DNA of 64,000 bases, from the NCBI RefSeq assembly GCF_019399895.1, contig NC_091883.1, forward strand, positions 2,398,377 through 2,462,376. The letters are read 5' to 3'. Shown here in pieces: positions 36,484 through 49,801 of this stretch (within the stretch, counting starts at the first letter, position 1; each line of letters begins with the position of its first letter). The position numbers and the translations under genes were made by a program. Source of the stretch: Cardiocondyla obscurior. Its lineage: Eukaryota > Arthropoda > Insecta > Hymenoptera > Formicidae. The notes beneath the pieces were generated by a model. The model did not search any database and was not told the DNA's origin. It was given only the letters and a program-made list of their open reading frames with translations.

Positions 36484-39400
36484 AAAAAGAATTGCTATAT
36501 AAATTGCGAAATTATTTTGCAGTTGAATCGAAAATATTCACTCACATAGATTTATGGCATTACATGAATTGATTCGAGTAATTAATCTTTCTAAAAATTA
36601 AATCGCAAACCTATTTTGTTGGTTTCAAATAATTAACAAAAAAAAGTATGATTTTATGTAATACTTTGCATTACGTCTAATATATTTTAATTTTTACAAT
36701 CAAGAAAAGATAAACGTATCACTATTAATATTGCAGTTAATGCAATTGACTTTGATTAAAGATTTCTTTATCTTACTTTATAATGCAAATGATATATAAA
36801 TGGTAAAATTAAAAATGGAATATTTGCGGAAACACGTGATAAAACTGTTGGTATCAATATTTTTAACTGGACGAACACTGCGAAAATTGGTTGCACGACG
36901 AAGCTGTGCGATAATTATATTCGAACGAAACAAATCAAGATTGTACAAGAACATATAATATATATACAGGGTTAGTGAATAAAAATGAAATCATTTTAAG
37001 TACTCTAGTCTGAATGTAAAAATGTATTGGTGGGTGTTAATTTAACGAGAAAATGTGAGACATTTTAAAATCGAACACATTAATTGAATTACATTGCATA
37101 ATAAAAATTAACGTTTTGTAGAAGCTAAATCAATAGATTTCTTCTCTCATATATGATTCGTACTTGAAAATTTTATTTTATTCTATTGAAAAATGCATTT
37201 GAAACAAGAATTATGAGTTAAATGCACGCGTATTAAAAATGTTAATGTCTTTTATTTTTACTATTGTCGTGTCACCTTTCGTAATCGCAGTTCATACTTC
37301 CAGTTTTAGTAAAATATATATTCTTTAATTTGTTTTTTCTCGCATAGTCTTGTCTATATAGCAAAACAAGTTTGTGTGCACTCAATTAATAAGTGGCATT
37401 ATCTATTTATGATTAAGTGTACGTAACTCTGTTTTGTAACCAACAAAATTAATATGCACACGTGCATCAGACCAAATAAACGGAGCATCATTACGAGGTA
37501 AAATGTGTGCAAAACAAATAATTTTGTCTAACACTTGCGATTGTTTTTGAGTAAAGAACGTCGCGCTCCGGATTACCAAAGATGTGTCTAATTAATTGAT
37601 GTACCTACACCACTCTAACGGCTAATTAAAATCAGTGTTAAAAGTTTATGGTAACAACAGGCAAATCAATCTCCTAGCTTTCTTGATATGTGTGGCAAGC
37701 TGTTGAAAAATGTACAATAGTTTTAAAATTGCATGTAAAATATAAATTACAGGCTGGAATAATTTGACAATAATACTTAAATTATACGTGGACGATTAAC
37801 ACTGATTTACATCGATTAACTAACGGTAGGAAACGAGCACGCGTACACATTAGTCTTGTGCGTATATACAAATAGAGCCTAGTCACAAATATTGTTTAGC
37901 GATTGAAAAAAATCGTTTTTACGTTCGTGTCATTATCATCATTGTTCTTCAGCACGCACGTTGACAATGCTACGTTAATTATGGCTATTATTATTGCTGT
38001 TCATCTTTACTAATTATATCTGTTGTTTCAGTTTGATTATTACTAGTATTGTAAGGGAAAATTCTTATTCTTACTTAATTATTCTGCTACTAGCATCATT
38101 ATATGGTTATTATTACTTTGTTACTAGTATTATACATTTATATTATCAGTACTCCTGCCAATGATGGCGATACCATTGGCATTTATTATTAATGTAATGA
38201 CTGTTATTTCTATTACTTTTATATGTATTATTATTAGCATTTTGCGTGCGACAGCGATTGCAGTTCTCGCCTATTATCGTTGCTAATATCAATCGCTCGT
38301 GAATCTAATGTTGCAATGGCAGACTATTAGATTAGATCATGATCAGATTTATTTAAGTACTTTTATGTCCGTTTTCATAGGACGCTAGTATACGAGAAGT
38401 TAATTCATTATAAAAATAAATCGTGTGTCATTAAAATCAAAATAGGGTCAAATAAGGATCACTTATTAAAATAATTATTTTCAAATTAAGTATATATTAC
38501 GGATAATACGGAATAATGTACTTACGATAAATGATTTATTTTTACGTTTATTTTTACGTTGGTTATTTAAAAATAATTCAAATTAATTGACGAAAGTGAA
38601 TTATAACGTTTTACGTATTATTTGCGTTTGCTTGTCAAGATAATTGAATTTACTTGCAATTTTCCGTGCAAATTTCCGTAACAGATTGTATTAAGTATAT
38701 ATATTTTTTTTTTTTTAAAAGATACACAAATTTTGTGTCTTAAAAAAAATTAATAGATGAGTAAATGTTTCTGGCACTATAATTTGTTTTATGTAACTAA
38801 AAAGTAATCATGCTTATATTGTTTTCTGATAAATGTCTACTAAACGAATTTTGCGTTGTATTAGTAAGCTTGTGAAGCTTTTTCTTTTCTTACGTATTTG
38901 AGCCGATCGATTCGGTGATCCGTGACCATTGCCCAACATTTTCAACGTATTAAAAGTACGACTTCTGTCCGAATTACTATTACTTAATTTTTGTAATCTT
39001 AATTTGTTGATAGAATACGTTTTTGTTTTTAAATGTTTTCAGCTATTACCTCGTAAAATTACTGTTATACTGTTGAGTATATTGTACTTGCGTCGTTAAC
39101 AATCTGTCGTGCTACTTTATTTTTATTTCACATGCCGAACCGAAGTTTTGTTCTGTTTCAATTTGTTCGTCCACCGCGTTTCTCTCCTCTGGTACAAAAT
39201 GTATGCCTGTTTTATTAAAAGATAGGAATTGAGTGTCGGAATTAACGAGATGATGAATCGTGCTTCAATATAAAATCCAGATTTTAATGCAACAAAAATG
39301 GTCATTCAAAAATAATATAATCAGACTTCGAAGTTTAGTCAGCGTTTCAAATATTTATGATCAGTGATTGATTATTTTTTAATTTTTGTCACGAATATCA

Positions 39401-42400
39401 TCGAGATGTTCCGATTAAATTCCACTCTTTTAATTAGATCAATTTAATTGTTAATAATCGAAGAATCACAAATGCGAATAGAATATTGGAACTTAACGTT
39501 GTAATTATTTCACATTGGCAGTTTTTCGCGTACGCGCGATTTTGTACGTGGCACACACGGACGCGCATTTGTATTCGGGCATTAAAAGTGTACGTTTCTT
39601 TTTTTTTATGTATAAGTCTTTGTGTATGTACAGAGTATGGAGAATATACGGATGTATACGTGTGAATGTTGCGTATACGACGATATTCGCCTTCTGTCGC
39701 CGCACCACGTTTATTCTATTTCTTGCACTTTTTGTTTAATTTTTCATTTCTCTATTCTTTTCTTTCTTTCTTTTTTTTTTTTTTCTTGATAGCTAAATAC
39801 TATTCAATCTTGAACGGCTGGTGGCAAAACCGCGGAGATTGTCGGCGCGTATTGTTAAATATACTTATATATTTTCTTTTCTGTTTCGCTTAATTTACAA
39901 TGCGATCAGCATGTGGCGTATGTTGAAAATAACAATATATATATTTATTTTGTTGTTTTAATTTTTTTTTCTTCGCTTTACTACCATTCCCGTAATCCCG
40001 ATTCCTCAATCGCCTTCGGTTTTTGACCATCGCTTTAGCGAAAAGCTTTATATATTTTTTGCATTGTACATAACTGTATGTGTACTGCGTGCTCCAAAAA
40101 TAACTAATGACACTACTATAGCGACTGATAAAACAATTGTATACGAATAATTAAATTTTATATTTAAAGTAATTTATATATCTTAGAAGTTTTTATTTCT
40201 TTACGTTCACGCTTGTTTTGCAAATAAATCCATTAGTATAATAATTTAATTAAAAAAAATAAATTTTTAATGAGATTCGACATCTATTAAATATTAAATA
40301 AAATAAAATTTTCCAAATAAACCCAAAATAAATGACTATTAAAATGTTATTCAATGTAAACTTTTCTAACTTAAAAAAAAATGTTCTTTATTTTAAAACA
40401 CAAGAAGTAAAAGTATATCTGAGTGACTGATTGAAACGACTGATTTAATCAGAGAAAAACTAACAGGAAATATCACTTTTAACCATAATTTTTACACGTT
40501 ATGTAAGTTTTGTATATAAATCATCAAAGTCATCAGTCATTAATACGGATAAATAGATATGAAGTCCTAATAATTGCTCTAACAGTTACTTTAATTCTGC
40601 GACTTTCAAATTAAATATAAGATCATTGTCAATTTTATTTTTTAATACACATATGTTAATTAAGTTAATATGTATGTATGTGCAATGCTCATTAAGTTCC
40701 TATCTGCACTCATGTCGACGTTGAAAACAGTATTACTTCAAATTGGAATGCAATCTGAATCCAACACTCAACACTCGTACATTGAGGACTTGACATAAAA
40801 AAGTCTATGAACGTTTATATTTTTAGAAAATTATTTTTCGTTGTAGAAGATTACGTGCCAAGACATATTAACAGCGGTGCGAAAGTTGTAACTGTTGTTA
40901 CCAACATTTGTAAAGTACAAAATAAGAGTAAAAGAAATTTATATAAAAAGAAAAATAAAACAAAATAAAATAAAAAATATGAAAAGTATTTAAGTTGTAC
41001 AATTAATTTTGTAGGATCTCTTTCTTTATATTAATAATCTTTTTTATGTATCAAGCCTTCGATTACATGAGTACACACTAGTTGTGAGCTTTCTTTTGCT
41101 GCTCTTACCAGATAGCATACGAGTTTTATGCAGAATCCGCACGCACACCAGCAACAATCATTCGACGAATTAGTATGTAGATTGTACATAGGCCGTATCT
41201 AGTCTATAAGAATATTTTTTGTACGCAGCAAAATCCCGAGTGAGTTACTGTATCGTTTGTTATAATTTCTGTGGAGAGTACGTGTGTTTACAGTGGCGCG
41301 AAGAAGACCGATGGTCAGATTCGAGACATCAATTGTAATAAACTCTTTAAATTTATATTACGGTGCATCAATATTTTATATTGTACCACGTAATTGCAAA
41401 AATCAAAGAAGCAGAACTGCAATCCTAATTTTTATCACTACGTGTCCGTCGTTAAACGGTCATGTACGTCGCAAATACAGAAAAATGCAGATTGTTTCTC
41501 AAATTAATTCTCTTTCTTAGAAATATTTATCTGTGTTAACGCTTCTTAAAGGATTAGGTATAGAGAACGAAAGAATTGTATCAACAACCTAGCTGCTGAA
41601 TTTGTTACTTTTATCGTGTAAATATCAGTCGTGACGTTACGTGTTTAACTTGTAGAGACGAATTTATGTAACTATTGTAAATAGCAACGTTTGACGGACC
41701 ACGATGTGCGTTTCTGCCTTTAACGAAACTCCGCCACTGTCTACACGCGTCGGCGATTATTTCCGGATAGGTGCATGGGAGCGTATAGAAAATTTTTGGA
41801 AGTCTACGCATAGTCTACGTGCAGAATATTTGAAACACTTAACGCTAATTACGGCAATTATGGTATCTTAGCGCTTCATTTAATGTTAAATGTGGTCGTA
41901 TAATTTTCAGCTGGTAATAAGATTAAACGCAACACTCAGACAAATAAAACTTGAAACCCAACTGCCACATTTAATTATAAACACAATAGCTATTATCTAA
42001 TTTAATAGCAAGGTGGTACCTTAGAATTCGATTTTCTATATATAATGACTGGATATTCTAAAAGTGTCAAAGTCAGAGAAAAAAATATGATGATGAAAAA
42101 TCTTTTGATATCATTCTACATTAAGTAATATTGACCTAATTTAATTTTCTATATGGAACCTATCTATCTGCAATAAATTTCCTACTGAAAAGTACTTTCA
42201 CTACGTACAATCCACTTTGTATATTCTATGCGCAGACTATTGTTTATATGTGAATGTTCAACGTCCATATAAGAGAATAAACACTGAATTATACGTGTAG
42301 AAAGAAAGATTACAAAATTAATACGTTAATGTTCTTATTTTTATTTTTTTTTTTTTTAATCCCGAGGTGTATCTTTAAACGGTTCTTTGGATTTTATAAA

Positions 42401-43568
42401 TCGCATTCATTAACGGAGAAGAGATATAACGATGAAATTCGTTATCGATAGCCGCCGACTAGTTATTCATTGTATCCGTGATTCGCTTTTTAGTAAATTC
42501 GTGACTGGTTTAGATGTAAAGAATTACACTTAAGTGAACAGATAATCGTGTCTGCAATTAAAAAATTTCTCAGCTAATCAGAATTAAGGATAACCATCAC
42601 TGAAATATGTGTCGTTCTCTATGTCCGAGTTGTACAATGAGAGTTTTTTCTAGACTGCAAGTGATTGAAACTTACGCACTTGTCATTTCGCGTAATTAAA
42701 TTGATAATATTCTAAGATTACGTACTTCACTTTATCGCGAGATATTCATTTGAAGTTAAAGATTAATCTTTCTCATATAAATTATTATCACGTTCCTATT
42801 TTTATGAATTTACTCTTTATCATTTACAAAAACTGAAAGTCTAAAATCTGTAAAATATTCTTTTCTATCAAGATCAAGATCTTATACATTTTTTATGAGA
42901 AACGAGTTAGGATAAATAAAGAATGAGCAAAATGAATCGTGAAATGAAGTTGAATGTCCTCATGTACTATATCGGTTTCCTGCAGAATTATGTGTAATCA
43001 TTGTAACGATGATGACGGTGATAATCGTGCACGGTCGAGCAACTCGCATCTACATTTTAGTCTAATGTAATTAACAGGACTTTTAAGATAGCGTAACATT
43101 TATCAGGCAAATCTACGAGTCACAGTGTCTATGTCTGTATGTATTTGCGTGCGTATACTTATTACGCATACCTATACAAATATACATACATACATACGTA
43201 TACATATACATAGCAAACTTTTAGATTTTATATATCGCGTGTGCGAGAACGTGCGGCAGCGAAATGAGGGCGTGTAAATGCGCGTAAGTGCGCGCGCCAT
43301 AGAATTTAGGTTCGGCAGGTTAATAAATCGTATTTTCGAAATAAATCTTGTACTACAAATTAATGCATCCTCTCCCTCTTAATTCATTTCCATAAGGGCG
43401 AAATAAATTCAAATACAAGTTAACTTTTCAGACTTTAAGTGGCATCTCTCAAAGCAAGTGTACTTGCTGGCCATATTTTTTTCACACAATTATTTTCAAA
43501 ACGCTCCTATTTCAATACCGTCACGCTTTTTTTTTTTTCATTGTTTAAAGTGGTGACTTCTGACTTAC
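36484..43568. other. AT-rich gene-free region
   Basis: No supported exon on either strand. Features are low-complexity: interspersed ATT/TTA triplets around 37975-38260, a stretch of CATA/TATG-type repeats at 43137-43212, and many A/T runs. Part may still belong to longer bru1 3' UTR forms. Confidence 0.5.
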
Positions 43569-44320
43569 CGGTCTGATGAGCAGTCGGGCGAAATTAATCA
43601 GCTACGATAATTCTGCAAGAGATACCTCAAGGCTGCGTTACTCGTTGCTCGACGCCTACCAGGCCGCCACGGCTTCCTTTTAGATCCAAATAATTTCACT
43701 GAAACGACAAAGCTTAATTAGAATCGTACGTACGATACTTCATGTCGCCCGCAACGTTAATGCTACTACGTTGCGAGAACTTATCGAAAGAAAGAGACGC
43801 GATCGTAAAAATTTGATCCGTTCGATATTATATAAATAAAACCCGATATCGACAAACGAGTCGTCGCACGAAATGACGATGAATGTACGTACGCCGAGAA
43901 GAACGCGGCGAACTGCGCCAGATTTACGCGTCGTCGGTTTCGTAGCAGAGAAAATGAAAAAAGAACGACGCGATCTTACTTTTCTACGAGTTTCTGTCAA
44001 ATTTCTCTCTCGTACGTACCTTGATAAATCATCCGAGCCAGCTCGATCCGTTCCGCTGCCGCGTCCGCGTCTCTTCGTCGTGAATAGAACCCAGCGTCTC
44101 TTTTTCGAAGCAGAGCTGCTCCGTTAGACCAATCCGTGCCGCGCGAGAGTGCTTCTCTGGTCAAATCAGCACCGAGCGACGCTACTCTACTATCAAATTG
44201 GTTTAGCGCAACTTGCGTCTCTATATTCGTACTGAATTATCGCTCACTTAACGTACCTCGGACAAACGCGTAGATCCAGACGAGAAATAAATCCGTTAGC
44301 AAGTACTGGAGAGACTTACG
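43569..44320 (-). ncRNA. Candidate divergent spliced transcript upstream of the RAP80-like gene
   Basis: A minus-strand exon 43569-43698 has a strong acceptor (TTTGTCGTTTCAG) and donor (GACCG|GTAAGTCAG). Upstream on the same strand are three further good donors: CAAG|GTACGT ending at 44020, CGAG|GTACGT at 44257 and CCGC|GTAAGT at 44320. They look like alternative first exons in a CpG-rich block. No frame stays open across them in a convincing way, so a lncRNA or a 5' UTR is likelier than a protein. The outer ends are unknown. Confidence 0.33.
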
Positions 44321-45042
44321 CGGCCCTTTTCTGTCTTATTCCACGTTAAATGAATGACGATCCAGGGAGCGAATTTAGCCGCTGCCGCCGTCGCCGTTAG
44401 TCGCCGCCAGGAAAGGCCGACCACGGCAAACAAACTCTATAGATGGCCCACCGTGTCTACTCATATACGCGACTATCAGAGTGCGCTCAGGCGTTCGATG
44501 CTTCAAGGTTCGTACGTAACATAACGTCGTTACGAAAAAAACTATGGCGATACGCCTTAAGCGAGTTATGTTTTTTGAACGCACCCCGTCTTACGTAGGT
44601 TATTTCAGGTTATTTAAGATATTCTAATTTTCCTTAGAAAGGAAAGCAAAGGAAAGTTTATATTCTTTCTGATAATTATTATTGCGATATATCTTTACAT
44701 TGTAATATAAAAAAAAAAAAAAAATACAAGCAAGCTGAAACAGAATAACATTAATCGAAGCTTGAAACGTGCATTTTTTCTTCTCTGCTAGTTGGATAAG
44801 TGTGGATAAATTGGCAGAAAGAGGTATTTAGCCCTTTCTCGAGATGAAGTGATACTGTGATAAAGACGAAGAGAGGGTCAGGTATTTTTAATCGCTTGGA
44901 GAAGTCTTCTCATTTAATTACATCTTGTTAAGGAAATGACTCTGTGTTTGGAGTAAAATTGTATCTTTGAATATATCGATAAAGATTGAAGAAGAGGCAA
45001 AGAAACAAATTCGGTCGATTTGCATTTTACCTGCGGCGAAAT
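44321..45042. promoter_or_regulatory. Probable bidirectional promoter / 5' UTR of the RAP80-like gene
   Basis: The block from about 44.0 to 44.6 kb is CpG-rich and separates minus-strand donors from the plus-strand start codon at 45043. From about 44.85 kb the sequence resembles a 5' UTR. No TATA box or initiator was assigned. Confidence 0.35.
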
Positions 45043-48000
45043 ATGTCTGATGACATGGAACGAGAGATAAATGAGAGATCAATCGCGAGGAAACTCGAAG
45101 AAGAGGAAATGAAACGCAAGCTGACGGGTAATTAAATGTGTTTACAGTAAAAATTATGTTGCAGTTGGGAGCAAAAAGAGATTAGTTTTTTTATAACGTT
45201 TTGTAAAATATTAAACATACCCTGTATATGTTCTAAGTATTAGAACATATGTAGATGTGCAATTAAAAGATAAAAAACAAGTTAAATCAAGATTAAAGTT
45301 AATCCATGTTGGTAGAAATAATATATATAATAATATGCATGCTCTGGATTGCAAGCAAATTGTTCAGTTTTTTTTTACCTATGAGCTCCAGTTAATTAAA
45401 AATTGTGACTTGGCAATCCTACAATAAGAAAAACATTAAATGTGTTTTAGATAACAAATGAAAGAGACATTTGTTTATCCATAAGTTTAATTTTCACTTG
45501 AGTACTTGCAGAATAAAACATTTTATCTTGACTGAACAGATGTTGAAAATGTATAATTGTTAATAATTAACATTTTATTGTGCAATAGGTATTGGAATAT
45601 ATGATCCAGGATATAGTTATACTGAAATGAAAGAATTACTTGAGTTTGTCAATGATTCTCAGAATACAGCAAATATCACTTCTGATAATAAAAGTGTGCA
45701 AGAGGTTTGTAATTTTAATTCTAGTCAGTGATATGCTGGTGGCATATCAGTAGTATGCCAACAGATTTTCTTATGAAATTGAAACAGATTCCATTTAACT
45801 AAGTTGTTATTGATTAATGAGCTTGAGCTGTGTTTCTGCATGATGTGCCATTATAATGTGGTAGCAAAAATACAATAGAAATATGGTACAATATACTATT
45901 ATAATGTGACAAAATAAACTTAATAACTATCAAACACAATCTTTTGGCATTATATGGCAGCAGAAACATAGTAAAAATATATCAGAAAATGTGCATTAAA
46001 AAATTATTTATTTATTTATTGAATAAAACTTGTATTTAATATTCTATTGACCGATGATATGGCATATATATCGCTAGCATTTTCTCAATATATATGACAT
46101 AGAAGATTTTCATGATAAAACTTTCTCTGTCAGATATTGTTATCTGCAAATTGTATATTATTTTTTTGAAACTGAAAAAGCTATTAAATACGAAATATTT
46201 TTCATAATGTTAGTTATGATAGAAATTTAAAAATTGAATAATAAAGTCATTGATTATAAAACTTTTCAGAGGACGCAACATTCCGATAATGAGTGCCTGT
46301 CAGATATTATATCCAACATAAATACACAACAAAAGGTAGCTTCACAAGAGTGTTCAGAGATGCCAAGACCTTCATACTCATACAAGAATCGTATGTCTCC
46401 AATCACACATGAATCTAAGACTGTACATTACATCAACAGTCCGGAATGTCCAGTACTTTTCGAAGCACGGAACTCGATGCACAGGCATAACAGTTCCGAC
46501 AGTGACGAGATATTCGAGAAACCATACGACAACACCAACTCTACCCACATTATGACTCGATATGGCTCTCTGAAATCAGGAACAGAGAAAAGAATGGCAC
46601 AGGGTGCGCAAGATGAAATTATGCAGAAGCTGGAAAGATGGCGATTAAATCCACTCGATATCAGCATCGACAAAAATGACGTGCCTTTAAAACAACCAAG
46701 TCGACCTTTGGCTCAGGAACGTGCGCCGTTTAAACATTGCAAGAACATACACAAGTCTGACCAGTGTGATCGCATAATATGCTGCATGAGCCAGCATTTG
46801 AAGGACATGGCAGATTTGTGGTGTGATTGGCGGCGCCCAAATATTAATACAATATTTCAATGGGGGTCACCCATTCAGGTGGGTACCTCCTTACAATCCC
46901 TCCCGTATCGTTCATATCGTTAACGAACGTAAAGTGCTCTGCTTTTTGAAAAATGTATCTAGTACACGTTTTTGATGCATTTATTACACAATTCAGTATT
47001 GTCAGATAATTTACATGCAGGAATTCTTTTAAACATAAGATTTGCTTGCATGTAACATTATTGAAAGTATACTCAGCTTTTTAAAAACATTACAATTTTC
47101 TCTGCACAAGTTTTTAATATTTCACCGATCAGTGCACTAATTTGTAGCTTCTGAGATAATAATAAAAACTTTTTTTTTTTCAAGGAACACGGTTGACACT
47201 TTTGATGTAAGTCCATACGCGTCGTTTTTTAAATATAGAATTTAATCGTAACTTAATCGACACACTTCGACTCTGCTTGAGAGAAGAGCTGCAGTGTGTT
47301 TTTGATCGATTTTTATTTTATAAAATTGTGAATTAAACAAAAAATTAATATTTTTCTATATTTGAAAGTAAGTAAAATGACAATACAGTATTTTTGTGAT
47401 ATATTTCAATTAATAAATATATATTATATATATCGTGTTTTATTGAACCGTGAAAAATTGCGCTTGAAGATCTACATTAACTTGTGTCAACTTGTCTTCT
47501 TAAAAGCAAAGCCAAAGTTTAGTTATGAAAAAGATTTATCTTATGATAAAAAAGATATTTAATTTCATAAAAATTTTATAATGTGGGGTTTTTTTTTCTT
47601 TTTCTTTTTTATGAAGTATTATATCTGTATTGCAATATTATCATTGGATAAGATATTATTTCTCTCTTCATATTATTAAAGTACATATTACTTCTATGTA
47701 CTACTTGTTACATATTGCATTGGTTTCTTTTAATACATTAACTTGCAACAAAATATATACGTAAAAAATCATTTGTGATTTACTGGTATTTTTTACCAAA
47801 CAAAAAGAGCATATACACATAATATAAATATTCATACATGCGCATACATACACGCGCGTGCACATTTTATATATTTTATACATATACCGATATTATAAAA
47901 ATATATATGGAAACATGTATAATGTGTGCGTGGTTGCGTGCGTGGGTGTGTGTGTGTGTGTGTGAGAGAGAGAGTGTGTACATATGCATGCGCGTGTATA

Positions 48001-49801
48001 TATAATATACACGAGTGTTTACAAGAATAATACGTATAATTATTGAATAAAGTTGTAAACTGCAAAAAACATTTTTGAATAAATTATATTTGTCTACAAA
48101 AGAAAACTAGTTGTTTATTTTATTCGATCATATTCTGATTTTAATCCTTGTTTCTGTAGGTTGATGCCGCTAATGGTAGCTTGGATAAAAAACTCTTAAC
48201 CGATACTAAGACTGAACCGAGCACAGCAAAATGTATATATCGGGATGGTTACGAGCGAGTTAGTAAACGTAAAGCGAATACTCTCATCACTAACTCGTAC
48301 AGAGACAGCTCTACCGAGGATGAAGATGAAAGTCGGCATGACTTCGTTCGTGTTAAGAAAAAACCGCAATTGAACCATAAATCGAGTAACGCAGCGTGTG
48401 TTACGAATCATAGTCAGAAAACAGCATCAAACGCGGTTCACTCTTCCTCCAATGATAATATCGACATTGATATTGATAATGAATGTGTTAAATATTTATC
48501 TCAAAAACAAATCAACGAAAGAGATGAAAATGTTGAAGAAAATGAGATGAAAAAATTTGTTGGAAGAATATCGCCTGAATTAACAGCACATTCTAAAATG
48601 ATAACACCGCCTAATCCTAAAATGCGTTTGAATCTGGCTAAACAAAAACGAGGGACCGGCATGTCGAAATTAAATGTGAAGACGCAGCACGTCAATGAGA
48701 ATAAAGTTATTAAACAAATAAAAAATAAAAAAGAAAATAATACAATGACGGAAGAGGAAATCCGTAAACTGACGGAAGATTGGAACGACGACGAGGAAGA
48801 GAATGTTACAATTGAGATAAATAAAATTCAGCCGGCGCCTATACCAAGAGAAATTCAATATAAACTAAAGAAAAAGCAATTATCACTTTATAAGACAACG
48901 AAAAAAATGAAAACAGCGGTGGAGGAAGACGAAAGCGATGAGGAGAACCAAAAAAAAAGACTGAAATTCTATGAACAATGTAAGGAAAAGGAATTACGTA
49001 AAATAGAGAATAGAAATGGAAGTCGGGAGCATCGACTATTGTCCGATAACGAGGCTAAATCGTCCAAGATAGATCAAGTAAGTTATTAAAAAAAAAAAAC
49101 ATTACTTTCTTCATCGTCTATTTTCCCCTAAATATTTTACAGGATGTCACTGTTTTTTTGTAAATCTTTTTTTATTTATAGGAGTCTAATGTACAGAATG
49201 ATGCTCTGCCCGATTACGCATCTATTTTGATAAAGGATGTGAGCTGTCCTATATGCAATAAATTGTTTTCACATAATGAAATAGAGAATCATGCTGCTGA
49301 TTGCGAGCAATTCGAAACGTGTAGAAAAGAAGATAATAACGAAGATATGGATGAATTGGAATGTAATGTATGCGGCAAGTTTAAGACGAACATTGGAGTG
49401 AAATATGAGGAACATGTTCGTCTTTGTATAAAAAATAGGAATGATCAAAAGCATTTATATGGTACGTTCAGTATTACATAATTTAATTTGGTGATATATT
49501 TTTCTTTTTGATAAATCCTATCTAATCGCGATTATATTTTATTTAATTTGTGTAAGATACACTTGTTGGTTTGTCGAACAATTTTTCTTTTTATTTTAAT
49601 TAAATGTGGTTATTTTCTTTTAATTTTATTTCTACCTTTTTGTTTTCTTTAGGGTCTGCAGATACCGATACCACTTCTACCTCATTATTTCGCAATTTTA
49701 TACCCATCAGTCAACAGAAACATTCCGAAATAGATTACTTACAACAGTTTCCATCCAATAATACTAAAGATGGACATTCTAATAAGAAAAGGAAACGCTG
49801 A
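45043..49801 (+). CDS. RAP80/UIMC1-like ubiquitin-binding zinc-finger protein (6 exons)
   Basis: Exons 45043-45127, 45589-45704, 46270-46878, 48160-49077, 49182-49461 and 49653-49801 join in frame into 718 residues. Residues 11-22 (ERSIARKLEEEE) fit the MIU ubiquitin-binding consensus. The middle is long, polar and probably disordered, with acidic and lysine-rich stretches (TEDEDESRHD, TEDWNDDEEE). Near the C-terminus are two C2HC fingers: CPIC...HAADC (Cys598, Cys601, His613, Cys617) and CNVC...HVRLC (Cys637, Cys640, His654, Cys658). The protein ends in a basic KKRKR. Human RAP80 has a similarly placed finger pair and nearly the same length; it brings the BRCA1-A complex to ubiquitin at DNA breaks. 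Its paired UIMs are not visible here. The fingers and layout support RAP80-like; another UBZ-type ubiquitin reader is possible. Confidence 0.75.
47941..47976. repeat. GT/GA microsatellite
   Basis: About nine GT units run into a GAGA stretch and more GT, within the third intron of the RAP80-like gene. Confidence 0.85.

Noticed and set aside
36955..37060. TATACAGGGTTAGTG motif like a transposon terminus
   Set aside because: No matching terminus or coding remnant was found; too short to call.
46234..46269. ATG-like extension of the third RAP80-like exon
   Set aside because: It belongs to the intron: the acceptor TTTTCAG at 46269 gives an exact phase match with the previous exon.
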